Positions 8,927-16,900 of a DNA stretch of 41,492 bases are shown one piece after another. This stretch comes from WRAI01 sp031549605 (lineage in GTDB: Bacteria > Bacillota > Clostridia > Oscillospirales > UBA929). Below the pieces are notes generated by a model, which did no database searches, had not been told where the DNA came from, and was given only the letters and a program-made list of their open reading frames with translations. Positions within the stretch are counted from its first letter, which is position 1, and each line of letters begins with the position of its first letter. A program made the translations under genes and the position numbers. Location: contig JAVBPM010000001.1 in the NCBI GenBank assembly GCA_031549605.1, positions 1 through 41,492 on the forward strand. Direction: 5' to 3'.

Positions 8927-9814
8927 GTGAATAAGAAAGCGAGCCGTTTTGCCTCCAAACCGCTGATTTACCTGCTGCTATTCATTCTGGCGCTGCTGAT
9001 AATCGTGCCCATCGCCTGGGTGCTGATGTCCAGCCTCAAGCCCAACGACGAGTTCTCGGGTTCGGCGTGGCGTCTGCCCAGCAAGCTGATGTTCAGCAAC
9101 TTCTCCGACGCGTGGTCGAAAGCCAACATGGGCGAGTTCTTCTTCAACTCGGTCTTTGTCACAGCCATCGCCATCGCGCTGCTGCTGGTTGTGGCGCTGC
9201 CGGCCGCCTATGTGCTGGCGCGCTATAAATTCTTCGGCCGCCGCTTCTTCAACACGCTGTTTATGGGCGGCCTGTTTGTCAACGTCAGCTACATCGCCGT
9301 GCCCATTTACCTCATGGTGCTCGACGTCGACAAGTGGCTGAAAGACCTCTTTGGATACACCGGAAACGCCTTTTGGATCTACGACAACCACATCACGCTG
9401 GCCATCATCTACGCCTCGACGGCGCTGCCGTTTACCGTCTACCTGCTGTCCAGCTACTTTGCCACGCTGCCCAAGGACTTTGAAGAGGCCGCCTACGTCG
9501 ACGGCGCCGGCTACACGCGCACGATGGTTAAAATCATCTTCCCGCTGGCCAAGCCGAGCATTGTCACGGTCATTCTCTTCAACTTCCTGTCGTTCTGGAA
9601 CGAATACATCGTGGCCAAGCTGATGATTATCTCCAAGGGCAAACAAACACTGTCGGTCGGTCTGTCGCTGCTGATGCGTACCGACCGCTCCGCCAGCCAA
9701 TTTGGCCGCATGTACGCCGGTCTGGTCATTGTCATGCTGCCCACACTGCTCATCTACATCCTGGTGCAGAACAAGCTGACCAAGGGCATGACCGTCGGCG
9801 GCATCAAGGGTTAG
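8927..9814 (+). CDS. Sugar ABC transporter permease (MalG/UgpE type)
   Basis: A 295-aa partner permease with about six helices (the first at about 12-34). It has the family signature just after helix 1 (VPIAWVLMSSLKPNDEF) and a clear EAA loop, LPKDFEEAAYVDGAGYTRTM followed by IIFPLAKP (about residues 185-215). Translation starts at GTG 8927, set by an AAAGGAGGA ribosome site 7 nt upstream. The next gene starts 10 nt after the stop, with its ribosome site overlapping the stop codon, so coupling is tight. Confidence 0.92.
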   Translation: MNKKASRFASKPLIYLLLFILALLIIVPIAWVLMSSLKPNDEFSGSAWRLPSKLMFSNFSDAWSKANMGEFFFNSVFVTAIAIALLLVVALPAAYVLARYKFFGRRFFNTLFMGGLFVNVSYIAVPIYLMVLDVDKWLKDLFGYTGNAFWIYDNHITLAIIYASTALPFTVYLLSSYFATLPKDFEEAAYVDGAGYTRTMVKIIFPLAKPSIVTVILFNFLSFWNEYIVAKLMIISKGKQTLSVGLSLLMRTDRSASQFGRMYAGLVIVMLPTLLIYILVQNKLTKGMTVGGIKG

Positions 9815-9824
9815 GAGGGTATCT

Positions 9825-10577
9825 ATGAAAAAGACTGCTTCGAGCCCCATTAAATGTTGGATTACGCTACTGGGCACCGCCGCTGCTGTGGCAGCCGCTC
9901 TGCTGCACTGGCTGGGCGCCAACCCGCTCACCAACGGCTACAACCTGTGCTGCCTCACTGTTGACGCCTTCAAGTCGGGCAGTACGCTGGGCAATTTCGG
10001 TTTTGCGTCGGGCGAATACTTCATCGCGACAGCGCTAACGCTTATCATTGCGCTGACGCTGCTGTTCGGCATCGTGCGGCTGCTGTTCGCGCTGATTGCC
10101 TACGTCAAGGGCAAGCCGACGACACTCGCCTACTCCGGCTTCTACATTGTGGCCACGGCCGCGCTGCTGTGGATTGTCTACATCGCGCTGACCCTCGGCT
10201 TTGCGGCGCTGACGATTGTACCCTATTTCGTGCTGGTCGGCGGACTGGTGCTGGGCACAGTCGTCATGACCACGGAATTTGCCGAGGCGCGCGCCCGCGG
10301 CGAGTCAACGCGCACGCTCAAGGATCTTGTCCCCTACCTCATCGCGGCCGCCATTCGCATTGTCGCCGTCATCCTGCTGGGCGTCTGCCTGTGGCTTTGC
10401 TTCGCCGGTCAAAAAATCAACCCGTCTACGATGGTTGACGGCAAGACCACCGTCGAGTGGTCAGGCATGGTCAAGATGATCATTGGCACCTGCGGCATGT
10501 TGGCACTGGTCTTCCTCTACAACCTGCCCTTCTGGCTGGGCGACCGCAAATCAGCCCGCGGCCGCACCAAGCACTAA
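9825..10577 (+). CDS. Unrecognised polytopic membrane protein in the glycan operon
   Basis: A 250-aa protein I cannot assign. It has about five or six hydrophobic segments (roughly 12-33, 62-92, 105-125, 127-150, 165-192 and 215-235), a short basic N-terminus (MKKTASSPIK) and a basic C-terminus (DRKSARGRTKH). The segment after helix 4 is acidic and basic (TEFAEARARGESTRTLKD) and should be cytoplasmic. The ribosome site AGGAGG overlaps the stop codon of the second permease and the ATG lies 10 nt later, so it is translated as part of the transporter cluster. This position suggests an accessory to the transporter or to surface glycan handling, but nothing in the sequence proves that. No catalytic motif was seen. 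Confidence 0.75.
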   Translation: MKKTASSPIKCWITLLGTAAAVAAALLHWLGANPLTNGYNLCCLTVDAFKSGSTLGNFGFASGEYFIATALTLIIALTLLFGIVRLLFALIAYVKGKPTTLAYSGFYIVATAALLWIVYIALTLGFAALTIVPYFVLVGGLVLGTVVMTTEFAEARARGESTRTLKDLVPYLIAAAIRIVAVILLGVCLWLCFAGQKINPSTMVDGKTTVEWSGMVKMIIGTCGMLALVFLYNLPFWLGDRKSARGRTKH

Positions 10578-10581
10578 GTAG

Positions 10582-10770
10582 ACTAAGCGCTGAGCCATGC
10601 GTGGTCGGTAAAAACGCGTTGTTTTTACCGACCCGTGCGCAGACCTGACAGAGTTTCCCGCAGGGAAACGGCGGCAGGACGAAGCGAGAGCATGAGCGAA
10701 GCGTGCCACCCACTAAGCGCTGAGCCGTACGTGGCCGGAAAAACGTGTTCGTTTTTCCGGCCCGAACGTC
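10582..10770 (+). repeat. Structured repeat: hairpin module, spacer, hairpin module
   Basis: The gap before the phosphorylase gene is filled by two copies of one module. Each starts with CTAAGCGCTGAGCC and ends in a 13-bp hairpin: GGTCGGTAAAAAC stem at 10603-10633 and GGCCGGAAAAACG stem at 10733-10762. Between them is a spacer with a 7-bp hairpin (10653-10669) and a 22-nt block (10686-10707). The module and the 22-nt block recur, inverted, at 35162-35290. The repeat has no coding capacity. The phosphorylase reading frame remains open upstream through it, but that part is not gene. Confidence 0.85.
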
Positions 10771-10814
10771 ACTCCCCTCCCCTTCCACTACACTGTACAA
10801 AAGGAGCCATTACC

Positions 10815-12989
10815 ATGAGCGACAATGCGCTTACCAAGGGCCGCGTTACGATCCCCACCGACATCGACGTCATTCCCCAAACGCTGGAAATGCTCGAGCG
10901 CTGGGGCGCCGACGCCGTGCGTGACTGCGACGGCACCGACTTTCCACAGGAGCTGAAGGACTGCGGCGCCAAGGTCTACGCCACCTATTACACCACGCGC
11001 AAGGACAACGCGTGGGCCAAGGCCAACCCCGACGAGGTGCAGCAGTGCTACATTATGACCGCCTTCCACACCGCGACGACGGCCAGCCTGAGCATTCACC
11101 TGCTTTCGGGCATCAGCGACCAGCTGATGCAGGTCAACGACCGTGACAACATCAAGCGCTGGTGGGAGGTCATCGACCGCACCACGGGCGAGATTGTGCC
11201 GCCCGCCAACTGGTCGTACGACGCCGCCACCGGCGACGTAACGATTACCAACTGCGACGCCTACCACGAGTACACGGTCAGCTTTTTGGCCTACCTCATC
11301 TGGGACCCCGTGCACATGTACAACGCCGTGGTCAACGACTGGAAGGACTTCGAGCACCAGATTACCTTCGACGTCCGCCAGCCCAAGACCAAGGCCTACT
11401 CGATGCAGCGGTTGCGTAAGTTCTGCGAAGACAACCCGCACGTCAACGTCATCCGCTTCACCACCTTCTTCCATCAGTTCACGCTCGTCTTTGACGAGAT
11501 GCGCCGCGAGAAGTACGTCGACTGGTACGGCTACAGCGCCTCGGTCAGCCCCTACATCCTCGAGCAGTTCGAGGCCGAGGTCGGCTACAAATTCCGGCCC
11601 GAGTACATCGTCGATCAGGGCTACTTCAACAACCAGTACCGCGTCGCGTGCAGCCAGTTCAAGGACTTTATGGCGTTCCAGCGCCGCGAGGTTGCCAAGC
11701 TGGCCAAGGAAATGGTCGACATCACGCATGAATACGGCAAGGAAGCCATGATGTTTCTCGGCGACCACTTCATCGGCACCGAGCCGTACATGGACGAATT
11801 TGCCACCATCGGCCTCGACGCCGTGGTCGGCAGCGTCGGCAACGGCAGCACGCTGCGCTTAATCAGCGACATCAAGGGCGTGACCTACCGCGAGGGACGC
11901 TTTTTGCCCTACTTCTTCCCCGACACCTTCCACGAGGGCGGCGACCCCGCCAAGGAGGGCAAGGAAAACTGGATTTGCGCCCGCCGCGCCATCATGCGCA
12001 GCCCCATCGACCGCATCGGCTACGGCGGCTACCTCAAGCTGGCGCTCGAGTTCCCCGACTTTGTCGACTACATCACCCACGTCTGCAACGAGTTCCGCCA
12101 GTTCTACGACAACGTTAAGGGCACCACGCCCTTCTGCTTCAAGCGCGTGGCTGTGCTCAACACATGGGGCAAGTGCCGCAGCTGGGGCTGCCACATGGTG
12201 CACCACGGCCTGTATTTCAAGAAAAACTACTCCTACTTCGGCGTCATCGAGGCGCTGAGCGGCGCGCCGTTTGACGTGTCGTTCATCAGCTTTGACGACA
12301 TCATCGACAACCCCGCCCTGCTCGACAGCATTGACGTCATCGTCAACGTCGGCGACGGCGACACCGCGCACACCGGCGGCGCCTACTGGGCCGACGAGCG
12401 CGTGGTCACGGCGGTGCGCGCCTTTGTCGCGCGCGGCGGCGGCTTCATCGGCGTCGGTGAGCCGTCGGGTCACCAGCGTCAGGGCCACTACCTGCAGCTG
12501 GCCAACCTGCTGGGCGTGGAAAAAGAGACCGGCATGACGCTGGGCTACGACACGTACAACTGGCAGGCTAAGAGCCACTTCATTCTCGGCGACGTCGAGA
12601 ATGTTGACGCCATCGACTTTGGCGAGGGCGCGTCGGGCATGTACGCGCTGGACAGCGCCGACGTGCTGTGCGTGCGCGACAAAGAGGTGCAGCTGGCGGC
12701 TAACAGCTTTGGCGACGGCCGCAGCGTGTATATCGGCGGCCTGCCCTACAACCCGGCCAACGCGCGGCTGCTGCTACGCGCCATTCTGTGGAGCGCCAGC
12801 GCCGAAGACAAGCTGCACACCTGGTTTAGCCAGAACCCCAACGTCGACGTACACGCCTACCCCGAAAACAAGCGCTACTGCGTGTGCAACAACGCGTCCG
12901 ACCCGCAGACCACGACCGTCTACACCGGCGACGGCACCTCGTTTGAGCTGTCGCTCGACGGCGGCGACCTGCGCTGGTTTGAGATTTAA
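10815..12989 (+). CDS. lnpA: 1,3-beta-galactosyl-N-acetylhexosamine phosphorylase (GH112)
   Basis: A cytoplasmic enzyme of 724 aa that phosphorolyses lacto-N-biose or galacto-N-biose to galactose 1-phosphate and GlcNAc or GalNAc. The N-terminal GRVTIPTD and WGADAVRDCDGTDFP are hallmark GH112 sequences. YTVSFLAYLIWDPVHMYN and GKEAMMFLGDHFIGTEPY follow. Asp317 in that last motif aligns, from memory, with the catalytic acid of the Bifidobacterium longum enzyme (751 aa). A glutamine-amidotransferase-like region (about 500-620) and a small beta C-terminal domain complete the usual architecture. The start at 10815 is chosen because AAAGGAG lies 9 nt upstream; longer readings run into the repeat. 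The kinase gene follows 31 nt later. Whether GNB, LNB or both are preferred cannot be told from the sequence. Confidence 0.93.
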   Translation: MSDNALTKGRVTIPTDIDVIPQTLEMLERWGADAVRDCDGTDFPQELKDCGAKVYATYYTTRKDNAWAKANPDEVQQCYIMTAFHTATTASLSIHLLSGISDQLMQVNDRDNIKRWWEVIDRTTGEIVPPANWSYDAATGDVTITNCDAYHEYTVSFLAYLIWDPVHMYNAVVNDWKDFEHQITFDVRQPKTKAYSMQRLRKFCEDNPHVNVIRFTTFFHQFTLVFDEMRREKYVDWYGYSASVSPYILEQFEAEVGYKFRPEYIVDQGYFNNQYRVACSQFKDFMAFQRREVAKLAKEMVDITHEYGKEAMMFLGDHFIGTEPYMDEFATIGLDAVVGSVGNGSTLRLISDIKGVTYREGRFLPYFFPDTFHEGGDPAKEGKENWICARRAIMRSPIDRIGYGGYLKLALEFPDFVDYITHVCNEFRQFYDNVKGTTPFCFKRVAVLNTWGKCRSWGCHMVHHGLYFKKNYSYFGVIEALSGAPFDVSFISFDDIIDNPALLDSIDVIVNVGDGDTAHTGGAYWADERVVTAVRAFVARGGGFIGVGEPSGHQRQGHYLQLANLLGVEKETGMTLGYDTYNWQAKSHFILGDVENVDAIDFGEGASGMYALDSADVLCVRDKEVQLAANSFGDGRSVYIGGLPYNPANARLLLRAILWSASAEDKLHTWFSQNPNVDVHAYPENKRYCVCNNASDPQTTTVYTGDGTSFELSLDGGDLRWFEI

Positions 12990-13020
12990 GTCATTTTAAC
13001 CGTTTATTGGGGGTTTCACA

Positions 13021-14079
13021 ATGCTAATGAATACACCGGCCACCCGTTTTGCCATCGAGGGCAATCCCGTTAGCTGCGAGCGCTACGGCTCGGGTCACAT
13101 TAACCAGACCTATCTGCTGACCTGCGACTCCGGCCTGCGCTACATCCTGCAAAAGATCAACACCAACATCTTCACCAACCCCGACGCGCTGATGCAGAAC
13201 ATCTTCAACGTCACCGAGCATTTGCGCAAGCGGGCGACCGACCCGCGCGAGGTGCTGACCGTGGTGCAGACCACTGACGGCAAGCCCTATCTGAACGAAA
13301 ACGGCGAGAGCTGGCGTATGTACGTCTTTGTCGAGGACAGCCTGAGCCTGGACAAGGCCGAGACGGTCGACGATTTCCGCGAGAGCGCCATCGCCTTTGG
13401 CCGCTTCCAGTGCCTGCTGAGCGACTTTGACGCCGCCGCGCTGGTCGAGACCATTCCCAACTTCCACCACACGCCGCTGCGCTTCGAGGCACTGAAAAAG
13501 GCAATCACCGCCGACAGCTGCGGCCGCGCTTCTTCCGTGCAGCGTGAGATTGAGTTTGCGCTGGCGCGCGAGGAGTATGCGCTGACGCTAGTGGCGCTGC
13601 AAATGACCGGCGACCTGCCGCTGCGCGTGACGCACAACGACACCAAGCTCAACAACGTCCTGCTCGACGCCGCGACCCGCAAGGCGCTGTGCGTCATTGA
13701 CCTCGACACGGTTATGCCCGGCCTAATGTGCTACGATTTCGGCGATTCGATTCGCTTCGGCGCGTCGACGGCGGCCGAGGACGAGACCAATTTGGACAAG
13801 GTCACCTGCTCGCTCAAGCTGTTTGAGGCCTACACCGGCGGCTTTCTGTCGCAGAGCCGCAGCAGCATGACGCCCTGCGAGCGCGAGACGCTGCGCGACG
13901 GCGCCAAGATGATGACGCTGGAATGCGGCATCCGCTTTTTGACCGACTACCTACAGGGCGACACCTACTTCCACACCACGCGCGAGGGTCACAACCTCGA
14001 CCGCTGCCGCACCCAGCTCAAGCTGGTGGCAGACATGGAGTCGAAGTGGGACGAGCTGCAAAAGATTGTGCTCGCCTAG
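13021..14079 (+). CDS. nahK: N-acetylhexosamine 1-kinase
   Basis: A 352-aa phosphotransferase of the APH/choline-kinase fold. It phosphorylates GlcNAc or GalNAc at the anomeric carbon, the step after GH112 phosphorolysis. The N-terminal nucleotide loop is YGSGHINQTYLL, and LQKINTNIFTNPDALMQNI is typical of NahK proteins. The catalytic loop is THNDTKLNNVLLD with the base at Asp207. The metal site is VIDLDTVMPG (Asp227 and Asp229). The ATG follows a GGGGG ribosome site by 7 nt; Met3 is an alternative. The adjacent phosphorylase makes the assignment firm. In bifidobacteria the operon continues with galT- and galE-like genes; here it ends with a terminator, so those steps must be encoded elsewhere. 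Confidence 0.9.
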   Translation: MLMNTPATRFAIEGNPVSCERYGSGHINQTYLLTCDSGLRYILQKINTNIFTNPDALMQNIFNVTEHLRKRATDPREVLTVVQTTDGKPYLNENGESWRMYVFVEDSLSLDKAETVDDFRESAIAFGRFQCLLSDFDAAALVETIPNFHHTPLRFEALKKAITADSCGRASSVQREIEFALAREEYALTLVALQMTGDLPLRVTHNDTKLNNVLLDAATRKALCVIDLDTVMPGLMCYDFGDSIRFGASTAAEDETNLDKVTCSLKLFEAYTGGFLSQSRSSMTPCERETLRDGAKMMTLECGIRFLTDYLQGDTYFHTTREGHNLDRCRTQLKLVADMESKWDELQKIVLA

Positions 14080-14100
14080 CCCCAACAGTACATAACAACA

Positions 14101-14136
14101 ACAGCCCCGACATCACTGTCGGGGCTGTTGTGTTTT
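14101..14136 (+). terminator. Terminator of the glycan operon
   Basis: An 11-bp stem ACAGCCCCGAC with its complement around a 6-nt loop, followed by TGTGTTTT, starts 21 nt after the nahK stop. Confidence 0.85.
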
Positions 14137-14152
14137 GCTAGGTTGTACCGAG

Positions 14153-14605
14153 TCAAGGCACCAGCGTCCAACCATCGGGCGTGTATTGGCTATAGGCGAC
14201 ACTGAAAGAAGTGTGGCTATCCTCTACCTGGTGCACCTCCAGCATGAGAAAGACAATCTGCTGGGAGGCGTCATAGTAGCCCTTGTGCCCGGCTCCGTAG
14301 CCCGACATCTCGGTCGACTCCACCGCCGTAAGACAGCTAAAGTACTCCTGATAAAAGGCCTCGACCTCAGCAACACTGGCTTTGCCTGTAAAGTAGGTGC
14401 CGCCTACCCCATCGCTGAAAAAGCGCGAGCCTTTGGGAATAGGCAGCAAGGCATGCCGCGTCTCGCTGGCCATTTGTGGCAGTTCAAACACCGGCATGGC
14501 GTCCAACGCCTTGTCCTCAGCCGTCCGATAGCCGAACACACCGCCGACAAAGAGCATCAATACCGACAGACCAGCGCAAAGCACCACAATCCAACGCGGT
14601 TTCAT
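14153..14605 (-). CDS. Unrecognised single-pass membrane or secreted protein
   Basis: A 150-aa protein of unknown function. It starts MKPRWIVVLCAGLSVLMLFV, one N-terminal helix or uncleaved signal, followed by an extracellular domain of about 120 residues. That domain includes PIPKGSRFFSDGVGGTYFTG and VAEVEAFYQEYFSCLTAV, which looks like a small alpha-beta fold seen in many Clostridia lipoprotein-like proteins. The ATG at 14605 is preferred over an upstream TTG because GAGAGG lies 6 nt before it. It follows the coiled-coil gene by 30 nt on the same strand and is probably its operon partner. It converges on the nahK terminator. Confidence 0.65.
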   Translation of the reverse strand: MKPRWIVVLCAGLSVLMLFVGGVFGYRTAEDKALDAMPVFELPQMASETRHALLPIPKGSRFFSDGVGGTYFTGKASVAEVEAFYQEYFSCLTAVESTEMSGYGAGHKGYYDASQQIVFLMLEVHQVEDSHTSFSVAYSQYTPDGWTLVP

Positions 14606-14635
14606 ACAAGCCTCTCTTTCTCCTCTATGCAAACG

Positions 14636-15389
14636 TCAAGACAGCTTCAGCGCATCGCTAATCAACAGCTGCTCCGCAGCGCTGTCTGGCAGCATAATGC
14701 GGCGATGCGATAAAAAGAAGACTATATTGTCAATTTCATCGCTGAGCATGGGCTGTTCTTTCAGCAATGCGCAAAATGGCGCAATCAGTTCTGCGCAGAC
14801 ATCGCCTTGTTCAATCGCCTGTTTAGCCATTTCGCCGTTGTCCAGTTTTTTGTACTTAACCAGCGCATCAACAGCGGCCCATTCTTTGGCCAGCATACGC
14901 TTGGTTTCCTGTTCAGCCAGCTGCCGCTGCTGCTCGTACATCTGCCGCTCCTCGGCATCCAGACCGACAGCTGGCGTTTGCTCCTGAAGCTGCTGCTTCG
15001 GCGTCGACTTTTCGGCGGCCAGCTTGGCCTGATAGGCCGCGTCCATCGCCGCCTGTTCGGCCAAGGCCTGTGCCTGCCGCTCCGGCAATGACGCCTCCAG
15101 CTCCTTGGTTCTCTGAATGTTCTCGGCCTCCTGCGCCATGATTTTGGCTAGCTGCTCCTGTTCAAACGCCAGTTGCGCATCGTTAGCCGCTTGCTGCTCA
15201 GCGCTCAGCCTGGGCGCCGGCGTTTCAACCACGTCAACAACTTGAGGCGCGGCGCTCTCAGCCACGGTATACGCGGGTGTAAGCTCCGCCAGCTTAGGGC
15301 GCTCTTGTTCTGTAACAGCGCTCATCGTTAGCAGCGTTGCCGCCGATGCCATCGCAATCGACAGGCAAATCAAGCTCTTTTTTTTTCAT
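14636..15389 (-). CDS. Secreted coiled-coil protein with an A9 frameshift after the start
   Basis: From 15373 down, the frame is open and encodes LICLSIAMASAATLLTMSAV, a signal-peptide core, then a proline-rich stretch and about 100 residues of Glu/Gln/Ala-rich coiled coil (AEQQAANDAQLAFEQEQLAK). A C-terminal helical domain (about 180-245) follows. There is no ATG in that frame. An ATG at 15389 with an AAAGGGG ribosome site is followed by nine A bases (15378-15386) and is one base out of frame. Read as written it gives a 31-residue dead end. With eight A bases it reads MKKKSLICLSIAM, a perfect Sec signal, and a 250-aa protein. So the gene is either switched by slippage, freshly inactivated, or miscalled in the assembly. 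The function is unknown. Confidence 0.7.
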
Positions 15390-15417
15390 TTCGGCACCCC
15401 TTTCTCAGCCGGTAATG

Positions 15418-15663
15418 TCATAAAACCGGAAATAACTTATACTCGCCGTTACCCACATGGACAACGCGCCACACCTGGTTCGTCGCACCCGTAAAATCCC
15501 ATTGAATGACGGATGTGCCATTCGCATCTCTTCCATTGTCGACGTCTAGGTACTTTCCACTATACATGTTTTTGATGTAAAACAGACCACCGCCGCCATT
15601 GCTAAGGACAAGCGTCTCTTCATTTGTTTCGCCCTGTTCAGTATACACTCCTTTCACCGTCAT
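15418..15663 (-). pseudogene. Broken ricin-type lectin fragment
   Basis: The open frame encodes LFYIKNMYSGKYLDVDNG, then SVIQWDFTGATNQVWRVVHV and a short end, which is one ricin-B lectin repeat of about 50 residues with the QxW motif. No export signal is in this frame, and the protein ends right after one repeat. A promoter-like sequence (15640-15668) lies inside the frame's first codons, so the ATG at 15663 is unlikely to be used. A second frame from ATG 15623 starts MKRRLSLAMAAVVCF, which looks like a signal peptide, but it stops after about 25 residues. The simplest reading is a secreted lectin broken by an indel near 15595-15610. It lies 28 nt upstream of the coiled-coil gene on the same strand. 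Confidence 0.5.
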
Positions 15664-15668
15664 TGCAA
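15640..15668 (-). promoter_or_regulatory. Putative promoter for the lectin-fragment/coiled-coil/membrane-protein cluster
   Basis: On the minus strand TTGCAA, 17 nt, TATACT. The -10 hexamer is the same TATACT used by many promoters in this window. Transcription would begin near 15633, before the signal-like ATG at 15623. Confidence 0.45.
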
Positions 15669-15914
15669 CGCACTCAACATAAAGACACCACAGCGTTGCA
15701 ACCCTATGGCATCACTACCGGACCCTTATCCACGCATAGTCTCACCTACTTTCCGCCACTAACGGGTAGATGCAAAGACAGTAGCGCTCGCGTACAACGG
15801 CTTCGACTGTCAAGTCAAGTGTATACGACGCCGTTACAAGGCTTTGTCGAATAGATGTTAACTTTGTGTTATTTTTTGGAAAATGCATGTCAGCGACAGT
15901 TAAATCTCCCGTAC
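15669..15914. other. Intergenic stretch with no gene seen
   Basis: This lies between the lectin fragment and the rsmI promoter. Reading frames here are short, lack ribosome sites and show no domain. The rsmI frame remains open from 15855, but nothing supports a start before 15975. No strong hairpin was seen. Confidence 0.5.
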
Positions 15915-15943
15915 TTGCCCTGCCCCGCGCCGCGTGGTATACT
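15915..15943 (+). promoter_or_regulatory. rsmI promoter
   Basis: TTGCCC, 17 nt, TATACT, ending 31 nt before the rsmI ATG. Confidence 0.7.
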
Positions 15944-15974
15944 ACCCCCAACACTTACGACAGGCGGTGAACCT

Positions 15975-16820
15975 ATGTCCGGCACGCTGTATATTGTCGC
16001 TACGCCCATCGGCCATCTGGCCGAGCTGTCGCCACGCGCGGTGGAGGTGCTGTCGCGCGTTGGCGTCATTGCCTGCGAGGACACGCGCACCTCGTCGGTG
16101 CTGCTGCGCCACTTTGGCATTACCACGCCGACTGTGTCCTGCCATAAATTTAACGAGCAGACCGCCGCGCCGCGCCTGATTGACCGGCTACTGGCCGGTG
16201 ACGACGTCGCTTTGATTTCCGACGCCGGTACGCCTTGCATCAGCGACCCGGGTCAGCTGCTGGTGCAAGCGGCCGCCGAGGCGGGCTTGACCATTTCGCC
16301 CGTCGCCGGACCGTGCGCGATGGTCGCAGCGCTGTCGGTGTGCGGCTTTGCCACGCTGTCATTTGCCTTTTACGGCTTTCTGCCCAAGGAGCGCAAGAAA
16401 ATCAAGGCACTGTTTGACCGCGTCGACGCCGCCGACACGGCGGTCGCGGTGTTCTACCTGTCGCCGCACCGGCTCGACGAGCCGCTGTCGCTGCTGGCCG
16501 AGCGCTGGCCGGACGCGTCGCTCTGCCTGTGCAACGACATCAGCAAGCAGCACGAGCGCGTCTACCGCGGCACGCCGACGCAGGTACAGGCGCAGCTTAG
16601 CGCCAACCCAAACGCCGACAAGGGCGAGTACACGCTGGTTGTGCAGCTGCCGCCGCGCGAGACGAGCGACGACGCGCCGCTGTCGCTGGAGGCGCTGTTG
16701 ATTGACGACTGGGTGCGTCACGGCGGTCGGGTCAAGGACGCCGTCGCGCGGCTCAGCGCCGCCGGAACGCCCAAAAAGGCGCTGTACGACGCCGCGCTGC
16801 GGCTGAAAGAGCTTGATTAG
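15975..16820 (+). CDS. rsmI: 16S rRNA 2'-O-ribose methyltransferase RsmI
   Basis: A 281-aa SAM-dependent enzyme that methylates the 2'-OH of C1402 in 16S rRNA. Family motifs are in order: GTLYIVATPIGHLAELSPRA at the N-terminus, ACEDTRTSSVLLRHFGI, LISDAGTPCISDPG, PVAGPCAMVAALSVCGF and the GFLPKERKK region. The start at ATG 15975 follows AGGCGGTG by a few bases and gives the standard N-terminus; the open frame extends 40 codons further upstream without support. It has its own promoter and no clear operon partner. The length is normal for the family (about 280 aa). Confidence 0.95.
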   Translation: MSGTLYIVATPIGHLAELSPRAVEVLSRVGVIACEDTRTSSVLLRHFGITTPTVSCHKFNEQTAAPRLIDRLLAGDDVALISDAGTPCISDPGQLLVQAAAEAGLTISPVAGPCAMVAALSVCGFATLSFAFYGFLPKERKKIKALFDRVDAADTAVAVFYLSPHRLDEPLSLLAERWPDASLCLCNDISKQHERVYRGTPTQVQAQLSANPNADKGEYTLVVQLPPRETSDDAPLSLEALLIDDWVRHGGRVKDAVARLSAAGTPKKALYDAALRLKELD

Positions 16821-16900
16821 CGGCATTTTGTATCCAATTTGTAACTGGATTGTTGCGAATTTCTGTTGTATACTGTGAGCAAATAGAAAGCAGGTGCGGT

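Noticed and set aside
8978..9934. 318-codon minus-strand frame opposite the second permease
   Set aside because: Antisense shadow; Gln/His/Asp-rich translation and no ribosome site.
10635..10814. Upstream extension of the GH112 gene by 60 codons
   Set aside because: The extension reads through the structured repeat; the same peptide fragment appears from the inverted repeat at 35 kb. The ribosome site and family N-terminus fix the start at 10815.
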